A stretch of 64,000 bases of DNA from JAJEFO01 sp965221845 (GTDB lineage Bacteria; Pseudomonadota; Alphaproteobacteria; Rhodobacterales; Rhodobacteraceae): positions 62,001-126,000 of the forward strand of contig OZ244919.1 of the NCBI GenBank assembly GCA_965221845.1. The letters run 5' to 3'. Made by a program: the position numbers and the translations under genes. The notes below the pieces were generated by a model, which was not told the origin of the DNA, did not search any database, and saw only the letters and a program-made list of their open reading frames with translations. Positions 53,811 to 62,672 of this stretch are shown here, in pieces. Numbering within the stretch: position 1 is the first letter of the stretch; each line of letters starts with the position of its first letter.

Positions 53811-54914
53811 ATGGCGCTCCCTGAATTCACGATGCGCCAGCTGCTGGAAGCTGGCGTCCATTTCGGCCACCAGACACAGCGCTGGAATCCGCGCATGTCG
53901 GAGTTCATATACGGCGAACGCAACGGCATCCACATCATCGACCTGACCCAGACGGTGCCGATGCTGGACGCGGCGCTGAACGTCATCCGCGAAACCGTGG
54001 CGAAGAACGGCCGCGTCCTGTTCGTGGGAACGAAGCGGCAGGCGCAGAAGCCGATCGCCGATGCGGCCGAGAAGTGCGCGCAACACTACATGAACCACCG
54101 CTGGCTCGGCGGCACGCTGACCAACTGGAAGACGGTCTCGCAGTCGATCAAGCGCCTGGACGAGATCGACGAGCAGATGGCGGAAGGGGCGGACGGGCTG
54201 ACAAAGAAGGAACGCCTTGGAATCGAGCGCGAGCAATCGAAGCTTCAGGCATCGCTTGGCGGGATCCGCCAAATGGGCGGCGTGCCGGACCTTCTCTTCG
54301 TGATCGACGTGAACAAGGAGGACCTCGCGATCGCCGAAGCCGGAAAGCTCGGCATTCCGGTCGTTGCCGTCGTCGACACGAACTGCACTCCGGAGGGCGT
54401 CGACTGCATCATTCCCGGCAACGACGACGCCTCGCGGGCGGTTGCGCTCTACTGCGATCTCGCAAGCCGGGCCGCGCTTGACGGCATGAAGGCCCAGCTG
54501 GGCGCTGCCGGCGTCGACCTCGGCGAGATGGAATCCGCCGCGGAGGAGCCCGCCCTGGCAGCGGGCGAAGGCGTGACCGCGTCCGCAGGTGCGCCTGCGG
54601 GCGCCGCGAAGGCCGACGACTCTTCAGGCGCCGCCCGTGCGGAGGCCCCGGAGGCGGGGACGGCCGAGGCATTTCCGGAAGGACCGGAGAGCGCGCGTGA
54701 CGACGACTCCGGCGCGGCGGAGGGGGGGCCTGCCGCAGGCGCGGAAGCTCCGTCAGCGGATGCTGAAGCGGATGGAGGAGGGACCCCGTCCGAGGCCGCC
54801 GAGGCAGGGCCGCCGGAAGCGGGCGGAGACGTGCCGGCGGATGCCGCGGCCGACGGGAACGGCGGTCCGGCAGGCAGGGCGCCGAAACCTGCCGGGACCG
54901 AAGCGGCGGGCTGA
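53811..54914 (+). CDS. rpsB: Small ribosomal subunit protein S2 with long acidic C-terminal extension
   Basis: S2 is a structural protein of the 30S subunit, needed for S1 binding. The core is canonical: MALPEFTMRQLLEAGVHFGHQTQRWNPRM, HRWLGGTLTNWKT, GGVPDLLFVIDVNKEDLAI and GNDDASRAVALYCDL. The 367-residue product is far longer than the usual 240-260 residues. From about residue 245 it has a low-complexity tail of Ala, Glu, Gly, Pro and Asp with almost no basic residues. It begins at an ATG with a GGAAAGGAAA ribosome-binding site and precedes tsf by 69 bases, the conserved rpsB-tsf operon. Confidence 0.97.
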   Translation: MALPEFTMRQLLEAGVHFGHQTQRWNPRMSEFIYGERNGIHIIDLTQTVPMLDAALNVIRETVAKNGRVLFVGTKRQAQKPIADAAEKCAQHYMNHRWLGGTLTNWKTVSQSIKRLDEIDEQMAEGADGLTKKERLGIEREQSKLQASLGGIRQMGGVPDLLFVIDVNKEDLAIAEAGKLGIPVVAVVDTNCTPEGVDCIIPGNDDASRAVALYCDLASRAALDGMKAQLGAAGVDLGEMESAAEEPALAAGEGVTASAGAPAGAAKADDSSGAARAEAPEAGTAEAFPEGPESARDDDSGAAEGGPAAGAEAPSADAEADGGGTPSEAAEAGPPEAGGDVPADAAADGNGGPAGRAPKPAGTEAAG

Positions 54915-54983
54915 GGCCGCGCGGGCGGACGGACCCCGGCCGCGGACGGCCGCGTCCCGAGAACGAAGTCAAGGAGAGCCACG

Positions 54984-55901
54984 ATGGCAATCACCGCAGC
55001 ACTTGTGAAAGAGCTTCGCGACGCGTCCGGCGCGGGCATCATGGATGCCAAGAGGGCGCTGACGGAAACGGGCGGCGACATGGAGGCGGCCGTCGACTGG
55101 CTGCGCACGAAAGGCCTGGCGAAGGCGGAACGGAAGTCGGGGCGCACGGCCGCCGAGGGACTCGTTGCGGTCAGGACCGACGGGGGCAGGGGCGTTGCCG
55201 TGGAAGTGAACTCCGAAACCGACTTCGTGGCAAAGAACGAGGAATTCCGCTCGATGGTCAGGGACCTGGCCACGGCCGCCCTTGCGGTGGACGACATCGA
55301 AGCGCTGAAGGCCGCGGACCTGTGCGGCAAGCCTGCCGCGGAAGTCGTGACGGACGCGGTGGCGAAGGTCGGCGAGAACATCCAGCTTCGCAGAATGGCC
55401 AGCCTGGAAGGCGACCGGATCGCTGCATACGTGCACAACGCGGTGGCCGAAGGCGTCGGCAAGATAGGGGTCCTGGTGAGCTATTCGGGCTCGGACCCGG
55501 AGTTTCCGCGGCAGGTTGCCATGCACGTTGCGGCCACCGGTCCCGCCGCGCTGGACGAGGCCGGCCTGGATTCCGCGGCGATCGAGAAGGAGCGCGTCAT
55601 CCAGGCCGGGATCGCTCGCGAGAGCGGGAAGCCCGAGGCGGTCGTCGAGCAGATGGTCAGTGGCCGGATGAGGAAGTTCGTCGCCGGGTCCACGCTCCTG
55701 AACCAGGCATTCGTCGTGAACCCGGACCTCACGGTCGGCAAGGCGGCGGCGGAGGCCGGAATCGAGGTGACGGGCTTCGTTCGCCTCGAAGTGGGCGAAG
55801 GCATCGAGAAAGAGGAAGCGGACTTTGCGGCAGAGGTCGCGGAAGCGGCCCGGATGGTCTCGGATCCGGCTCCAGACGGCGAAGGGCCCGGCCAGTCATG
55901 A
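54984..55901 (+). CDS. tsf: Elongation factor Ts
   Basis: EF-Ts is the nucleotide-exchange factor for EF-Tu. The 305-residue protein has the N-terminal UBA-like domain (AALVKELRDASGAGIMDAKRALTETGGDMEAAVDWLRTKG), the EF-Tu contact motif TDFVAKNEEF, and two core subdomains ending near VTGFVRLEVGEGIEKEE. An AAGGAGAG ribosome-binding site precedes it. It is co-transcribed with rpsB. Confidence 0.97.
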   Translation: MAITAALVKELRDASGAGIMDAKRALTETGGDMEAAVDWLRTKGLAKAERKSGRTAAEGLVAVRTDGGRGVAVEVNSETDFVAKNEEFRSMVRDLATAALAVDDIEALKAADLCGKPAAEVVTDAVAKVGENIQLRRMASLEGDRIAAYVHNAVAEGVGKIGVLVSYSGSDPEFPRQVAMHVAATGPAALDEAGLDSAAIEKERVIQAGIARESGKPEAVVEQMVSGRMRKFVAGSTLLNQAFVVNPDLTVGKAAAEAGIEVTGFVRLEVGEGIEKEEADFAAEVAEAARMVSDPAPDGEGPGQS

Positions 55902-56038
55902 CGAAAGGCGGTGGTGTCAGCCGCGGCCGGCCGCGCGCGAGGCGGCGGCACGTCCGCGGGCGCGCACCCCGGCCGGGATCCGCGCCAGCCCCGGCCACCG
56001 CAATAATTTAACATAACATGACTTATGCGCCTTTCGGG

Positions 56039-56728
56039 TCAGCCCAGGGCGTAGCCGGCGCTGCGCACCGTGCGGACCGGATTGGCGCCCCCGTGCTTGC
56101 ACAGCGCCTTTCGCAGCCGGCCCACGTGAACGTCGACCGTGCGCGTATCCACGTAGATGTCCCGGCCCCAGACCCTGTCGAGCAGCTGCTCGCGCGACCA
56201 GACCCGGCCCGGCCTGTCCATGAACGTGGCCAGCAGGCGGAACTCCGTCGGGCCGAGCTTTATCGGCCTCTCGCCCCTCGTGACCCTGTGCGTCTCCGAA
56301 TCGAGCACGATGTCCTCGAACTCCAGACGCATGCCGACGCTCGTCGGACGGGTGCGCCGAAGCTGCGTCCTGACCCGCGCCATGAGCTCGGCCACCGAAT
56401 AAGGCTTGACGACGTAATCGTCCGCACCGGTCTCCAGGCCGTGGACGCGGTCCTCCTCGTCCGAGCGCGCCGTCAGCATTATGACCGGAATGCCGCGCGT
56501 TTCGGCGCGTGACTTCAGGCGGCGGCAGATCTCGACCCCGGACACTCCGGGAAGCATCCAGTCGAGAATGATCACGTCCGGCGGCGCCTCCTCGACCAGC
56601 AGGAGCGCATCGTCGCCGCTTTCGGCCCTGGCCACGTCGTAGCCTTCCGCCTGGAGATTGTACGCCAGCACCTCGCGCTGTGCGGCCTCGTCCTCGACAA
56701 CCAGGACGCATGGCTTAGCGGCAGGCAT
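56039..56728 (-). CDS. phoB: Phosphate regulon response regulator PhoB
   Basis: This 229-residue OmpR/PhoB-type response regulator activates phosphate-starvation genes. The receiver domain has the acidic pair E12/D13, phospho-acceptor D56 in VIILDWMLPG, and K109 in ADDYVVKPYS. The winged-helix DNA-binding domain ends with LDRVWGRDIYVDTRTVDVHVGRLRKAL. It starts three bases after the stop of the upstream two-repeat gene, so it is last in the operon phoU-hypothetical-phoB and probably translationally coupled. Confidence 0.96.
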   Translation of the reverse strand: MPAAKPCVLVVEDEAAQREVLAYNLQAEGYDVARAESGDDALLLVEEAPPDVIILDWMLPGVSGVEICRRLKSRAETRGIPVIMLTARSDEEDRVHGLETGADDYVVKPYSVAELMARVRTQLRRTRPTSVGMRLEFEDIVLDSETHRVTRGERPIKLGPTEFRLLATFMDRPGRVWSREQLLDRVWGRDIYVDTRTVDVHVGRLRKALCKHGGANPVRTVRSAGYALG

Positions 56729-56731
56729 GCC

Positions 56732-57202
56732 CTAGTATCCCGGCGCTGTTGAAATGATCGGTTCAGCCACGGCCCTGTCCTGACCCGCTGCCCCGACCGG
56801 CGGCACGCCGCCATTCTGCCCACGCAACAGAGAAACGGCAAGCCGGGCTGCCCGTTCCATCCAGTCGCCGGAAGGAAGCCCGTCGCGGACCGCCTCCGCG
56901 ACCACCCGGGCGGTCACGTCTTCGGCCCTTTCTGCCGCGTCCGGCGGCGGCCGGCCCGGAGGCGTCTCTCCCGCCCGCTCGGCCAGAGCCGCGTCCTGGA
57001 GCCTGACAATCGTCAAAGCGAGCCGCGCCCAATGCTTCAACATGGCGTCCGCGGGCACGCCGGCCCGGATCGCGGCCACCATTGCCCGGGCCAGCTCCTC
57101 GTTGTCTGGCTCTTCGTCGTCTTGACCGGCGGCCGGGCATGGGTCGGCACGCCCCTGCCCCGCGCCATGCCCTTCGGCCATGTCTTGGGCGTCTGCCATC
57201 AC
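56732..57202 (-). CDS. Hypothetical protein with two internal repeats, between phoU and phoB
   Basis: I do not recognise this 156-residue protein. It contains two similar helical segments. ELARAMVAAIRAGVPADAMLKHWARLALTIVRLQD lies near residues 36-70, and TARVVAEAVRDGLPSGDWMERAARLAVSLLRGQN lies near 97-130. Each has the pattern 'A..V..A.R.G.P...W..RLAL...R'. The linkers are acidic and proline-rich. No signal peptide or membrane segment is seen. Its tight spacing to phoB (three bases) argues that it is a real gene in the pho operon. Codon bias and overall GC match the neighbours. Confidence 0.65.
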   Translation of the reverse strand: MMADAQDMAEGHGAGQGRADPCPAAGQDDEEPDNEELARAMVAAIRAGVPADAMLKHWARLALTIVRLQDAALAERAGETPPGRPPPDAAERAEDVTARVVAEAVRDGLPSGDWMERAARLAVSLLRGQNGGVPPVGAAGQDRAVAEPIISTAPGY

Positions 57203-57499
57203 GGTCCTTCTTTCTGTTCAGCGCCGCGCGATGCAAAGCCGGCACCGACGCTCTGGACGGCGCCGGCGGGCACGCCGACGAAGATCTCCCTCATGTGAGC
57301 GCCTGCGCGCTCGCACAGCCCTTGCTCGCGCGGCCGCGGCGCGTGCATCGCGGCTGTCGAGGGCTGCATCGCGCGCGCATCACAACGCCGACGCGCCCCG
57401 ACCCTTCCGCTGGGCCGGAAGCCCGAAGGCCTCGTGGCAGCATGGAAGCGGGGCCACCGGGGGCTGCAGGAAGAACATGCATCTGCATGAGATGAACCA
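57203..57499. other. Intergenic between phoU and the two-repeat gene
   Basis: Just under 300 bases with no coding sequence or RNA that I recognise. The low-complexity GC-rich stretch near 57320-57360 has short inverted repeats but no T-tract. Confidence 0.4.
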
Positions 57500-58210
57500 T
57501 CAGTATCCTTCGCTGATGTAGGGAGTCCGGTCCTTCTTTGGCCTTGAATCGTCGGGAAACCTTCCTGTAGTCATGTAGACCACCTGCTCCGCGATGTTTG
57601 TCACGTGATCCCCCATCCTTTCCATGTTCTTGGCAATGAAGTGGAGATGCATGCAGGGCGTGATGTTGCGCGGATCCTCCATCATGTAGGTCAGCAGCTC
57701 GCGAAAGATCGCGTTGTAGAGCTGGTCAACGTCCTCGTCGCGCAGGATGGTCCGCTCCGCAAGCCCGGTGTCGCGCTGGATGAACGCGTCCAGGGCGTCC
57801 TTGAGCATGATCCGGACCTCGCGCGCGATCCGGCCGATCGACATGTCCGCGTCCCCGACGCGCGGAGATTCCGCCAGCACCTGCGTCCGCTTGGCGAGAT
57901 TCTTCGCATGGTCGCCGCAACGCTCCAGGTTGCCGCTGATCCTTATGACCGTCAGGACGGTCCTCAGGTCGCCGGCCGTGGGCGCCCGAAGCGCGATTAT
58001 GCGGGTCGCCTCGTCGCTGATGCTTTCCTCGAGGCCGTCGATCGCCGTGTCCCCGGCCCGGACCTTCCCGGACAGCTCGACGTCACGCGTCGCAAGCGAC
58101 CGGGCGCTGTCATGGATCGCGCTCTCCACCAGTCCGCCCATCTTCATCAACATGCCCTGGACCGCCTCGAGATCGCGGTCGAAGGCGGAGGCGATGTGCT
58201 GCTCGTTCAT
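57500..58210 (-). CDS. phoU: Phosphate-specific transport system regulator PhoU
   Basis: PhoU links the Pst transporter to the PhoR kinase and represses the regulon when phosphate is plentiful. The 236-residue protein consists of two PhoU three-helix repeats with the metal-binding E/DxxxD patterns in ISGNLERCGDHAKNLAKRT and FIAKNMERMGDHVTNIAEQVVYM. The pstSCAB genes that usually lie between phoR and phoU are absent: phoR is only about 130 bases upstream on the same strand. Confidence 0.96.
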   Translation of the reverse strand: MNEQHIASAFDRDLEAVQGMLMKMGGLVESAIHDSARSLATRDVELSGKVRAGDTAIDGLEESISDEATRIIALRAPTAGDLRTVLTVIRISGNLERCGDHAKNLAKRTQVLAESPRVGDADMSIGRIAREVRIMLKDALDAFIQRDTGLAERTILRDEDVDQLYNAIFRELLTYMMEDPRNITPCMHLHFIAKNMERMGDHVTNIAEQVVYMTTGRFPDDSRPKKDRTPYISEGY

Positions 58211-58340
58211 TTCCAGGCCCCTGTCCAGTCCGTTCGGCGATGCGGTGCCGGCGTACCCGCTTCCCGATGCGTGTCACGCGCCCCTGCGGCGGTCGGCGAC
58301 GGCGCAGGGCGCGGCGCAGCTGATGCGGTCGCCTTGGCGT

Positions 58341-59513
58341 TCAATGCCGGTCATTCTTCCTGCCGGGCCGGGCCGCGGCGACGCGGCCCGGGGCTCCTCG
58401 CCTATCTGCCGCCGCCTGCGCTTTTGCGACATCTCCATAAAGGATTTGTGACAAGTCGTCCGGCCCTTCCCGCCGGGGTCGCGCCTCGCCGCACGGCAGG
58501 ACGACCGAAAAGCGGCTCCCCCTGCCCGTCTCGCTCTCGATGCGAAGCCGCCCGCGGTGCCGGCTGACGACGTGCTTCACGATCGCAAGCCCGAGCCCGG
58601 TGCCGCCCATTTCCCGCGACCGATGCGAATCGATCCGGTAGAACCGCTCGGTCAGCCGGGGGATGTGGAGGGCGTCGATGCCAGGGCCCGTGTCGGACAC
58701 GGTCAGAAGCGCCGCGGCGCCCTGCATCATCGGATGCGCGTCCGTGAACCGCACGGACACGTCGACGGCCGCGCCCGGTCCCGAATACTTGATCGCGTTC
58801 TCGAGCAGGTTCGTCGCGACCTGCGCCAGCTGATCGGCATCGCCCGGCACGGTGAGCCCCCCCTCAGGGCCGGAGACCGTCACCTCCACGCCTTGCTCGG
58901 CCGCCAGCGGGCCAAGCGCGCTGACGGCGGACCGGACGACGGCGGAAAGCCTTACCCGCCCCGTGGGCCGAAGCCTTTCCTCCGCCTCGACGCGGCTCAG
59001 CGACAGGAGGTCGGCAACCAGCCGGTTCATCCGGCTGGCCTCCCGCTCCATGATTCCGAGAAAGCTGTCACGCGCCGCCGCATCGTCGCGCGCCGTCCCG
59101 CGCAGGGTCTCGATGAAGCCGATAAGCGCCGTCAACGGCGTCCGGAGCTCGTGGCTGACATTCGCGACGAAGTCCCGCCGCATCTGCCCCGCTTCCACCG
59201 TCGCGGTGCGGTCCTCGAAGCAGGCCAGCACGTGCCCGGTGTCGCCCACGGGCGTGCAGGTCGCCGCGAACGCGACGTCGCCGCGCTCGTCCGCCGCGAG
59301 AAAGCGCGCGGAGGTCGTTTCGCCGTTCTCCAGCGCCTGTTCCAGCGCGTCCAGAACCGACGGCTGCCGCAGCGCGGCGATGTAGTGGCGGCCGTTGATC
59401 CGGTCAGAGAAGAGGCGCCGCGCCGCGGCGTTGGATTCGCGGATGCGGCCATCCCGGCCGACCAGGATCCCGGGGATGGAAATCGCTTCGACGACGCTTT
59501 CCCGCATGTCCAT
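58341..59513 (-). CDS. phoR: Phosphate regulon sensor histidine kinase PhoR, soluble form
   Basis: This 390-residue histidine kinase phosphorylates PhoB. The N-terminus (SIPGILVGRDGRIRESNAAARRLFSD) is a PAS domain. The dimerisation/phospho-acceptor motif is FVANVSHELRTPL with H121, and the ATPase has N (NLLENAIKYSG), DTGPGI and GGTGLGLAIVKHVV boxes. There is no membrane segment, so sensing must be indirect, presumably through PhoU. The start at 59513 is preferred over an arginine-rich upstream extension. The basic C-terminal tail of about 50 residues is unusual and may not be conserved. Confidence 0.94.
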   Translation of the reverse strand: MDMRESVVEAISIPGILVGRDGRIRESNAAARRLFSDRINGRHYIAALRQPSVLDALEQALENGETTSARFLAADERGDVAFAATCTPVGDTGHVLACFEDRTATVEAGQMRRDFVANVSHELRTPLTALIGFIETLRGTARDDAAARDSFLGIMEREASRMNRLVADLLSLSRVEAEERLRPTGRVRLSAVVRSAVSALGPLAAEQGVEVTVSGPEGGLTVPGDADQLAQVATNLLENAIKYSGPGAAVDVSVRFTDAHPMMQGAAALLTVSDTGPGIDALHIPRLTERFYRIDSHRSREMGGTGLGLAIVKHVVSRHRGRLRIESETGRGSRFSVVLPCGEARPRREGPDDLSQILYGDVAKAQAAADRRGAPGRVAAARPGRKNDRH

Positions 59514-59730
59514 GACCCGTTCCTGCCCGCCCCGCCATGTTACCGCATGCCGCGGACGGCTTGAAGCCGCCGCCCGGCTCGCGGGCGTGGCCCGGATTGC
59601 AGCAAACGGGCGCATCCGACCGGTTCGCGCCCGTCAGATCCGGCCGGAAACCGCCATTTGCCGGGCGCGCGGGAGCCAGGCGCAATGCCGCACGGGCATG
59701 CGGCGACCATCCGGGATGCCCCGGCGCGCG

Positions 59731-60315
59731 TCACAGGCCGCCGGCCGCCGGCCGGCCCGGCCCCCCTGCCCCGGCCGGCCGTTCGGCGTCCATCGCCCTC
59801 AGGCCGGCCCGGTACTCCTGCAGGCGCCGCTGGTAGTGGTCGGCGGCCGCCCGGATCATCTCGACGTGGCGCTTCGCGACCTGACGCACGGCCTTGCCCG
59901 GCACGCCGAGGACAAGCGAGCCGTCGGGTATCTCCCTGCCTTCGGGGACAAGCGCTCCGGCGCCGACGAGGCAGTTCGTTCCGATCACCGCCCCGTTGAG
60001 CACCGTCGCGCCCATGCCGAGCAGGGATTCGTTCCCGATCACGCAGCCATGAAGCATGGCCTTGTGCCCCACGGTGACGTTTTCGCCGATCGTGCAGGGA
60101 AAGCCCGGGTCGACATGGATCACCGCGTTCTCCTGCACGTTCGAGCCGGCGCCGACGACGATCGGCTCGCTGTCGCCCCGAAGCGTGGCCGAGAACCAGA
60201 CGGAGCACTTTCGGCCGATCCGCACGTCGCCGATGACGTTGGCGTCCGGAGCGATCCAGAAGTCGTCTCCGGCCGGCAGGCGCGGCCGCCGGTCGCCGAG
60301 GGCGTAGACGGTCAT
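59731..60315 (-). CDS. Gamma-carbonic anhydrase-like hexapeptide-repeat protein
   Basis: This 194-residue left-handed beta-helix protein of the YrdA/PaaY group has hexapeptide repeats (IAPDANVIGDVRIGRKCSVWFSATLRGD, then IGENVTVGHKAMLHGCVIGNESLLGMGATVLNGAVIG) with the metal-ligand histidines in IHVD and VGHKAMLHG. Such proteins form trimers binding a metal between subunits; carbonic anhydrase activity is variable. The C-terminal tail (ERPAGAGGPGRPAAGGL) is low complexity. Its start overlaps the gmk stop by four bases. Confidence 0.93.
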   Translation of the reverse strand: MTVYALGDRRPRLPAGDDFWIAPDANVIGDVRIGRKCSVWFSATLRGDSEPIVVGAGSNVQENAVIHVDPGFPCTIGENVTVGHKAMLHGCVIGNESLLGMGATVLNGAVIGTNCLVGAGALVPEGREIPDGSLVLGVPGKAVRQVAKRHVEMIRAAADHYQRRLQEYRAGLRAMDAERPAGAGGPGRPAAGGL

Positions 60316-60974
60316 CCCCGCGCCTCGAACTCGGCCTGCAGCCTGCGCACGTGATCGGCGAGCCGCGGCTGCTGCACGCGTCGCAGGCGTTCCGCGACGA
60401 TGATGCTCCTGAGCCGCTCTTCCGTCGCGTCGAGGTCGTCATTGACCAGGACATAGTCGTAGCCGGACCAGTGGCTGATCTCGTCCCAGCTGTTCTTCAT
60501 CCGCTCCGCGATGACGTCGGCGCTGTCCAGTCCGCGGCTTTCCAGCCTGCCGCGCAGCTCGTCAATGGACGGCGGCAGGATGAAGATCGACAGGGCGGAA
60601 CGCGCGAGCCGGGAAGCCGTGACCTGTTGCGCGCCTTGCCAGTCGATGTCGAACAGGACGTCGATTCCCGACGTCATCGCCTCTTCCACTGGACCGCGCG
60701 GCGATCCGTAGCGGTTGGCGAAGACTCGCGCGTGCTCCAGCATCCGGCCTGCCTCGACCATGCCCTGGAACGCGTCCTCGCTGAGGAAACGGTAGTGCAC
60801 GCCGTCGGTCTCGCCCGGTCGCGGCTTCCGCGTGGTGGCCGAGACCGAGAACCGGATTTCCGAATCCCACTCAAGCAGGCGCCGGGCCAGGGTCGACTTG
60901 CCCGCGCCCGACGGCGACGAGAGTATTATGAGCAGCCCAAGGCGACCGGGACGCTTGTGCCTGGCCCGCGGCAT
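60312..60974 (-). CDS. gmk: Guanylate kinase
   Basis: Gmk phosphorylates GMP to GDP. The 220-residue protein has the P-loop LSSPSGAGKSTL, the GMP-binding SVSATTRKPRPGETDGVHYRF, the hinge DIDWQGAQQV, and the C-terminal SRGLDSADVIAERMKNSWDEISHW ... YDYVLVNDDLDATEERL. I chose the ATG at 60974, which gives a normal N-terminus; an upstream in-frame ATG adds 24 residues. It overlaps the downstream hexapeptide-repeat gene by four bases. Confidence 0.96.
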   Translation of the reverse strand: MPRARHKRPGRLGLLIILSSPSGAGKSTLARRLLEWDSEIRFSVSATTRKPRPGETDGVHYRFLSEDAFQGMVEAGRMLEHARVFANRYGSPRGPVEEAMTSGIDVLFDIDWQGAQQVTASRLARSALSIFILPPSIDELRGRLESRGLDSADVIAERMKNSWDEISHWSGYDYVLVNDDLDATEERLRSIIVAERLRRVQQPRLADHVRRLQAEFEARG

Positions 60975-61142
60975 GTCAGGCGGACCGCCATTCCGCATCG
61001 CGCCCTGCCGGACGCCCGTCATGCGCGCGCGACGCCGCCCCGGCATCTTGCGGCGAAGCGGCCGTCATGCCGCCGGCGGCTTTCGCGGCGCATGTCCCGG
61101 GCGCCGAACCGAAAGCTTCCCGCAAGCGCGCCGCCGAAGGAC

Positions 61143-62513
61143 TCATACAGCGGCCGCGCTGCCGGCGCCCGATCGGCGTGCAGACAGCTCCTCGGCCACG
61201 AGGAAGGCCAGCTCCAGCGACTGGCTCGCGTTCAGGCGCGGGTCGCAGGCCGTGTGATAGCGGCTGGAGAGGTCGCGTTCCGACACCGCGCGCACGCCGC
61301 CCGTGCATTCGGTCACGTCCCGCCCGGTCATTTCGACGTGAACGCCGCCGGGAATCGTTCCCTCGGCCGCATGCACCTGGAAGAACTCCCTCACCTCGCG
61401 CAGGACCGCGTCGAACGGGCGCGTCTTGTACCCGTTCGCGGACTTCATGGTGTTGCCATGCATCGGGTCTACGGACCAGACGACGTTGGCGCCTTCCTGC
61501 TGGACCGCTCTGACGAGACGCGGCAGGTGAGCCGCGACCCTTCCAGCGCCGAAGCGCGCGATGAGCGTGAGGCGCCCCGCCTCGTTGCCGGCGTTCAGCC
61601 TTGCCATCAGGCTCTTGAGATCGTCCTCCGCCATCGACGGGCCGCACTTGAGCCCGATCGGGTTCTGGACGCCGCGCGCGAATTCCACATGCGCGCCGTC
61701 GGGCTGCCGCGTGCGGTCCCCGATCCAGATCATGTGACCGGACCCGGCCAGCGGCAGGCCGGTCGTTGAATCGGTCCGGCAAAGCGCTTCCTCGTATTCA
61801 AGCAGCAGCGCCTCGTGGCTGGTGAAGAAGTCAACCGTGTCCAGTTCACGGACCTTCTCGGACGTGAGGCCGGCAGCGGCCATGAAGTCCAGCGTGTCCT
61901 GGATCCGGCTGGCGATGTCGCGGTACTTCCGGGCCTCGTCCCGGTCAGTGAAGCCGAGCGTCCACGAATGCACGCGATGGACGTCCGCGAATCCTCCGGT
62001 CGAGAAGGCGCGCAGGAGGTTCAGCGTGGCGGCGGCCTGCGTGTACGCCTGCAGCATCCTCTCGGGCGCAGGCGTGCGCGCGGCCTCGGTGAACGCGAGG
62101 TCGTTGATGATGTCGCCGCGATAGGACGGCAGCGCGACGCCGTCCACGGACTCGGTCTGCGCCGAGCGCGGCTTCGCGAACTGTCCGGCCATCCGGCCGA
62201 CCTTGACCACCGGCACCTTCGCGCCGTAGGTGAGCACGATGGCCATCTGGAGAAGCACCTTGAAGGTGTCCCGGATGTTGTCCGCCGAGAACTCCGAGAA
62301 GCTTTCCGCACAGTCGCCGCCCTGCAGCAGGAACGCCTCTCCGCGCGACACCGCCGCAAGCTGGCGCGTCAGGGTTCGCGCCTCTCCGGCGAAGACGAGC
62401 GGCGGACATTTCGCAAGCTGCCGCTCGACGGCCTCGAGCCGAGCGTCGTCGGCGTAATCCGGCATCTGCACCCTTGGCTTCGACCTCCACCCGGTCTTTT
62501 GCCAGTCCTTCAT
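61143..62513 (-). CDS. 3-deoxy-7-phosphoheptulonate synthase, class II
   Basis: This 456-residue class II (plant-like) DAHP synthase catalyses the first step of the shikimate pathway, from phosphoenolpyruvate and erythrose-4-phosphate. Signature stretches are LLQGGDCAESF, GRMAGQFAKPRS, THSR-like FTSHEALLLEYEEAL, GLKCGPSM, LIARFGAG and SVDPMHGNTM, covering the metal and PEP sites. It begins MKDWQKTGWRSKP, as in homologues. It is divergent from the GlxA-type regulator, with 159 bases between. Confidence 0.97.
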   Translation of the reverse strand: MKDWQKTGWRSKPRVQMPDYADDARLEAVERQLAKCPPLVFAGEARTLTRQLAAVSRGEAFLLQGGDCAESFSEFSADNIRDTFKVLLQMAIVLTYGAKVPVVKVGRMAGQFAKPRSAQTESVDGVALPSYRGDIINDLAFTEAARTPAPERMLQAYTQAAATLNLLRAFSTGGFADVHRVHSWTLGFTDRDEARKYRDIASRIQDTLDFMAAAGLTSEKVRELDTVDFFTSHEALLLEYEEALCRTDSTTGLPLAGSGHMIWIGDRTRQPDGAHVEFARGVQNPIGLKCGPSMAEDDLKSLMARLNAGNEAGRLTLIARFGAGRVAAHLPRLVRAVQQEGANVVWSVDPMHGNTMKSANGYKTRPFDAVLREVREFFQVHAAEGTIPGGVHVEMTGRDVTECTGGVRAVSERDLSSRYHTACDPRLNASQSLELAFLVAEELSARRSGAGSAAAV

Positions 62514-62672
62514 CCAGGGCCCCTCGACGTTCCGATGGTCGCGGATGGCACCTATACCTTCGGCCCCCCGGGATGGAAACCGCCGCTGCGAAAAAACTCG
62601 GGCCGATTCTTGCCAATCGCGCTGATTCGTGTTCCGTCTGAAGCATGCGTTTTCCGCCCCGAAGGGACACAG

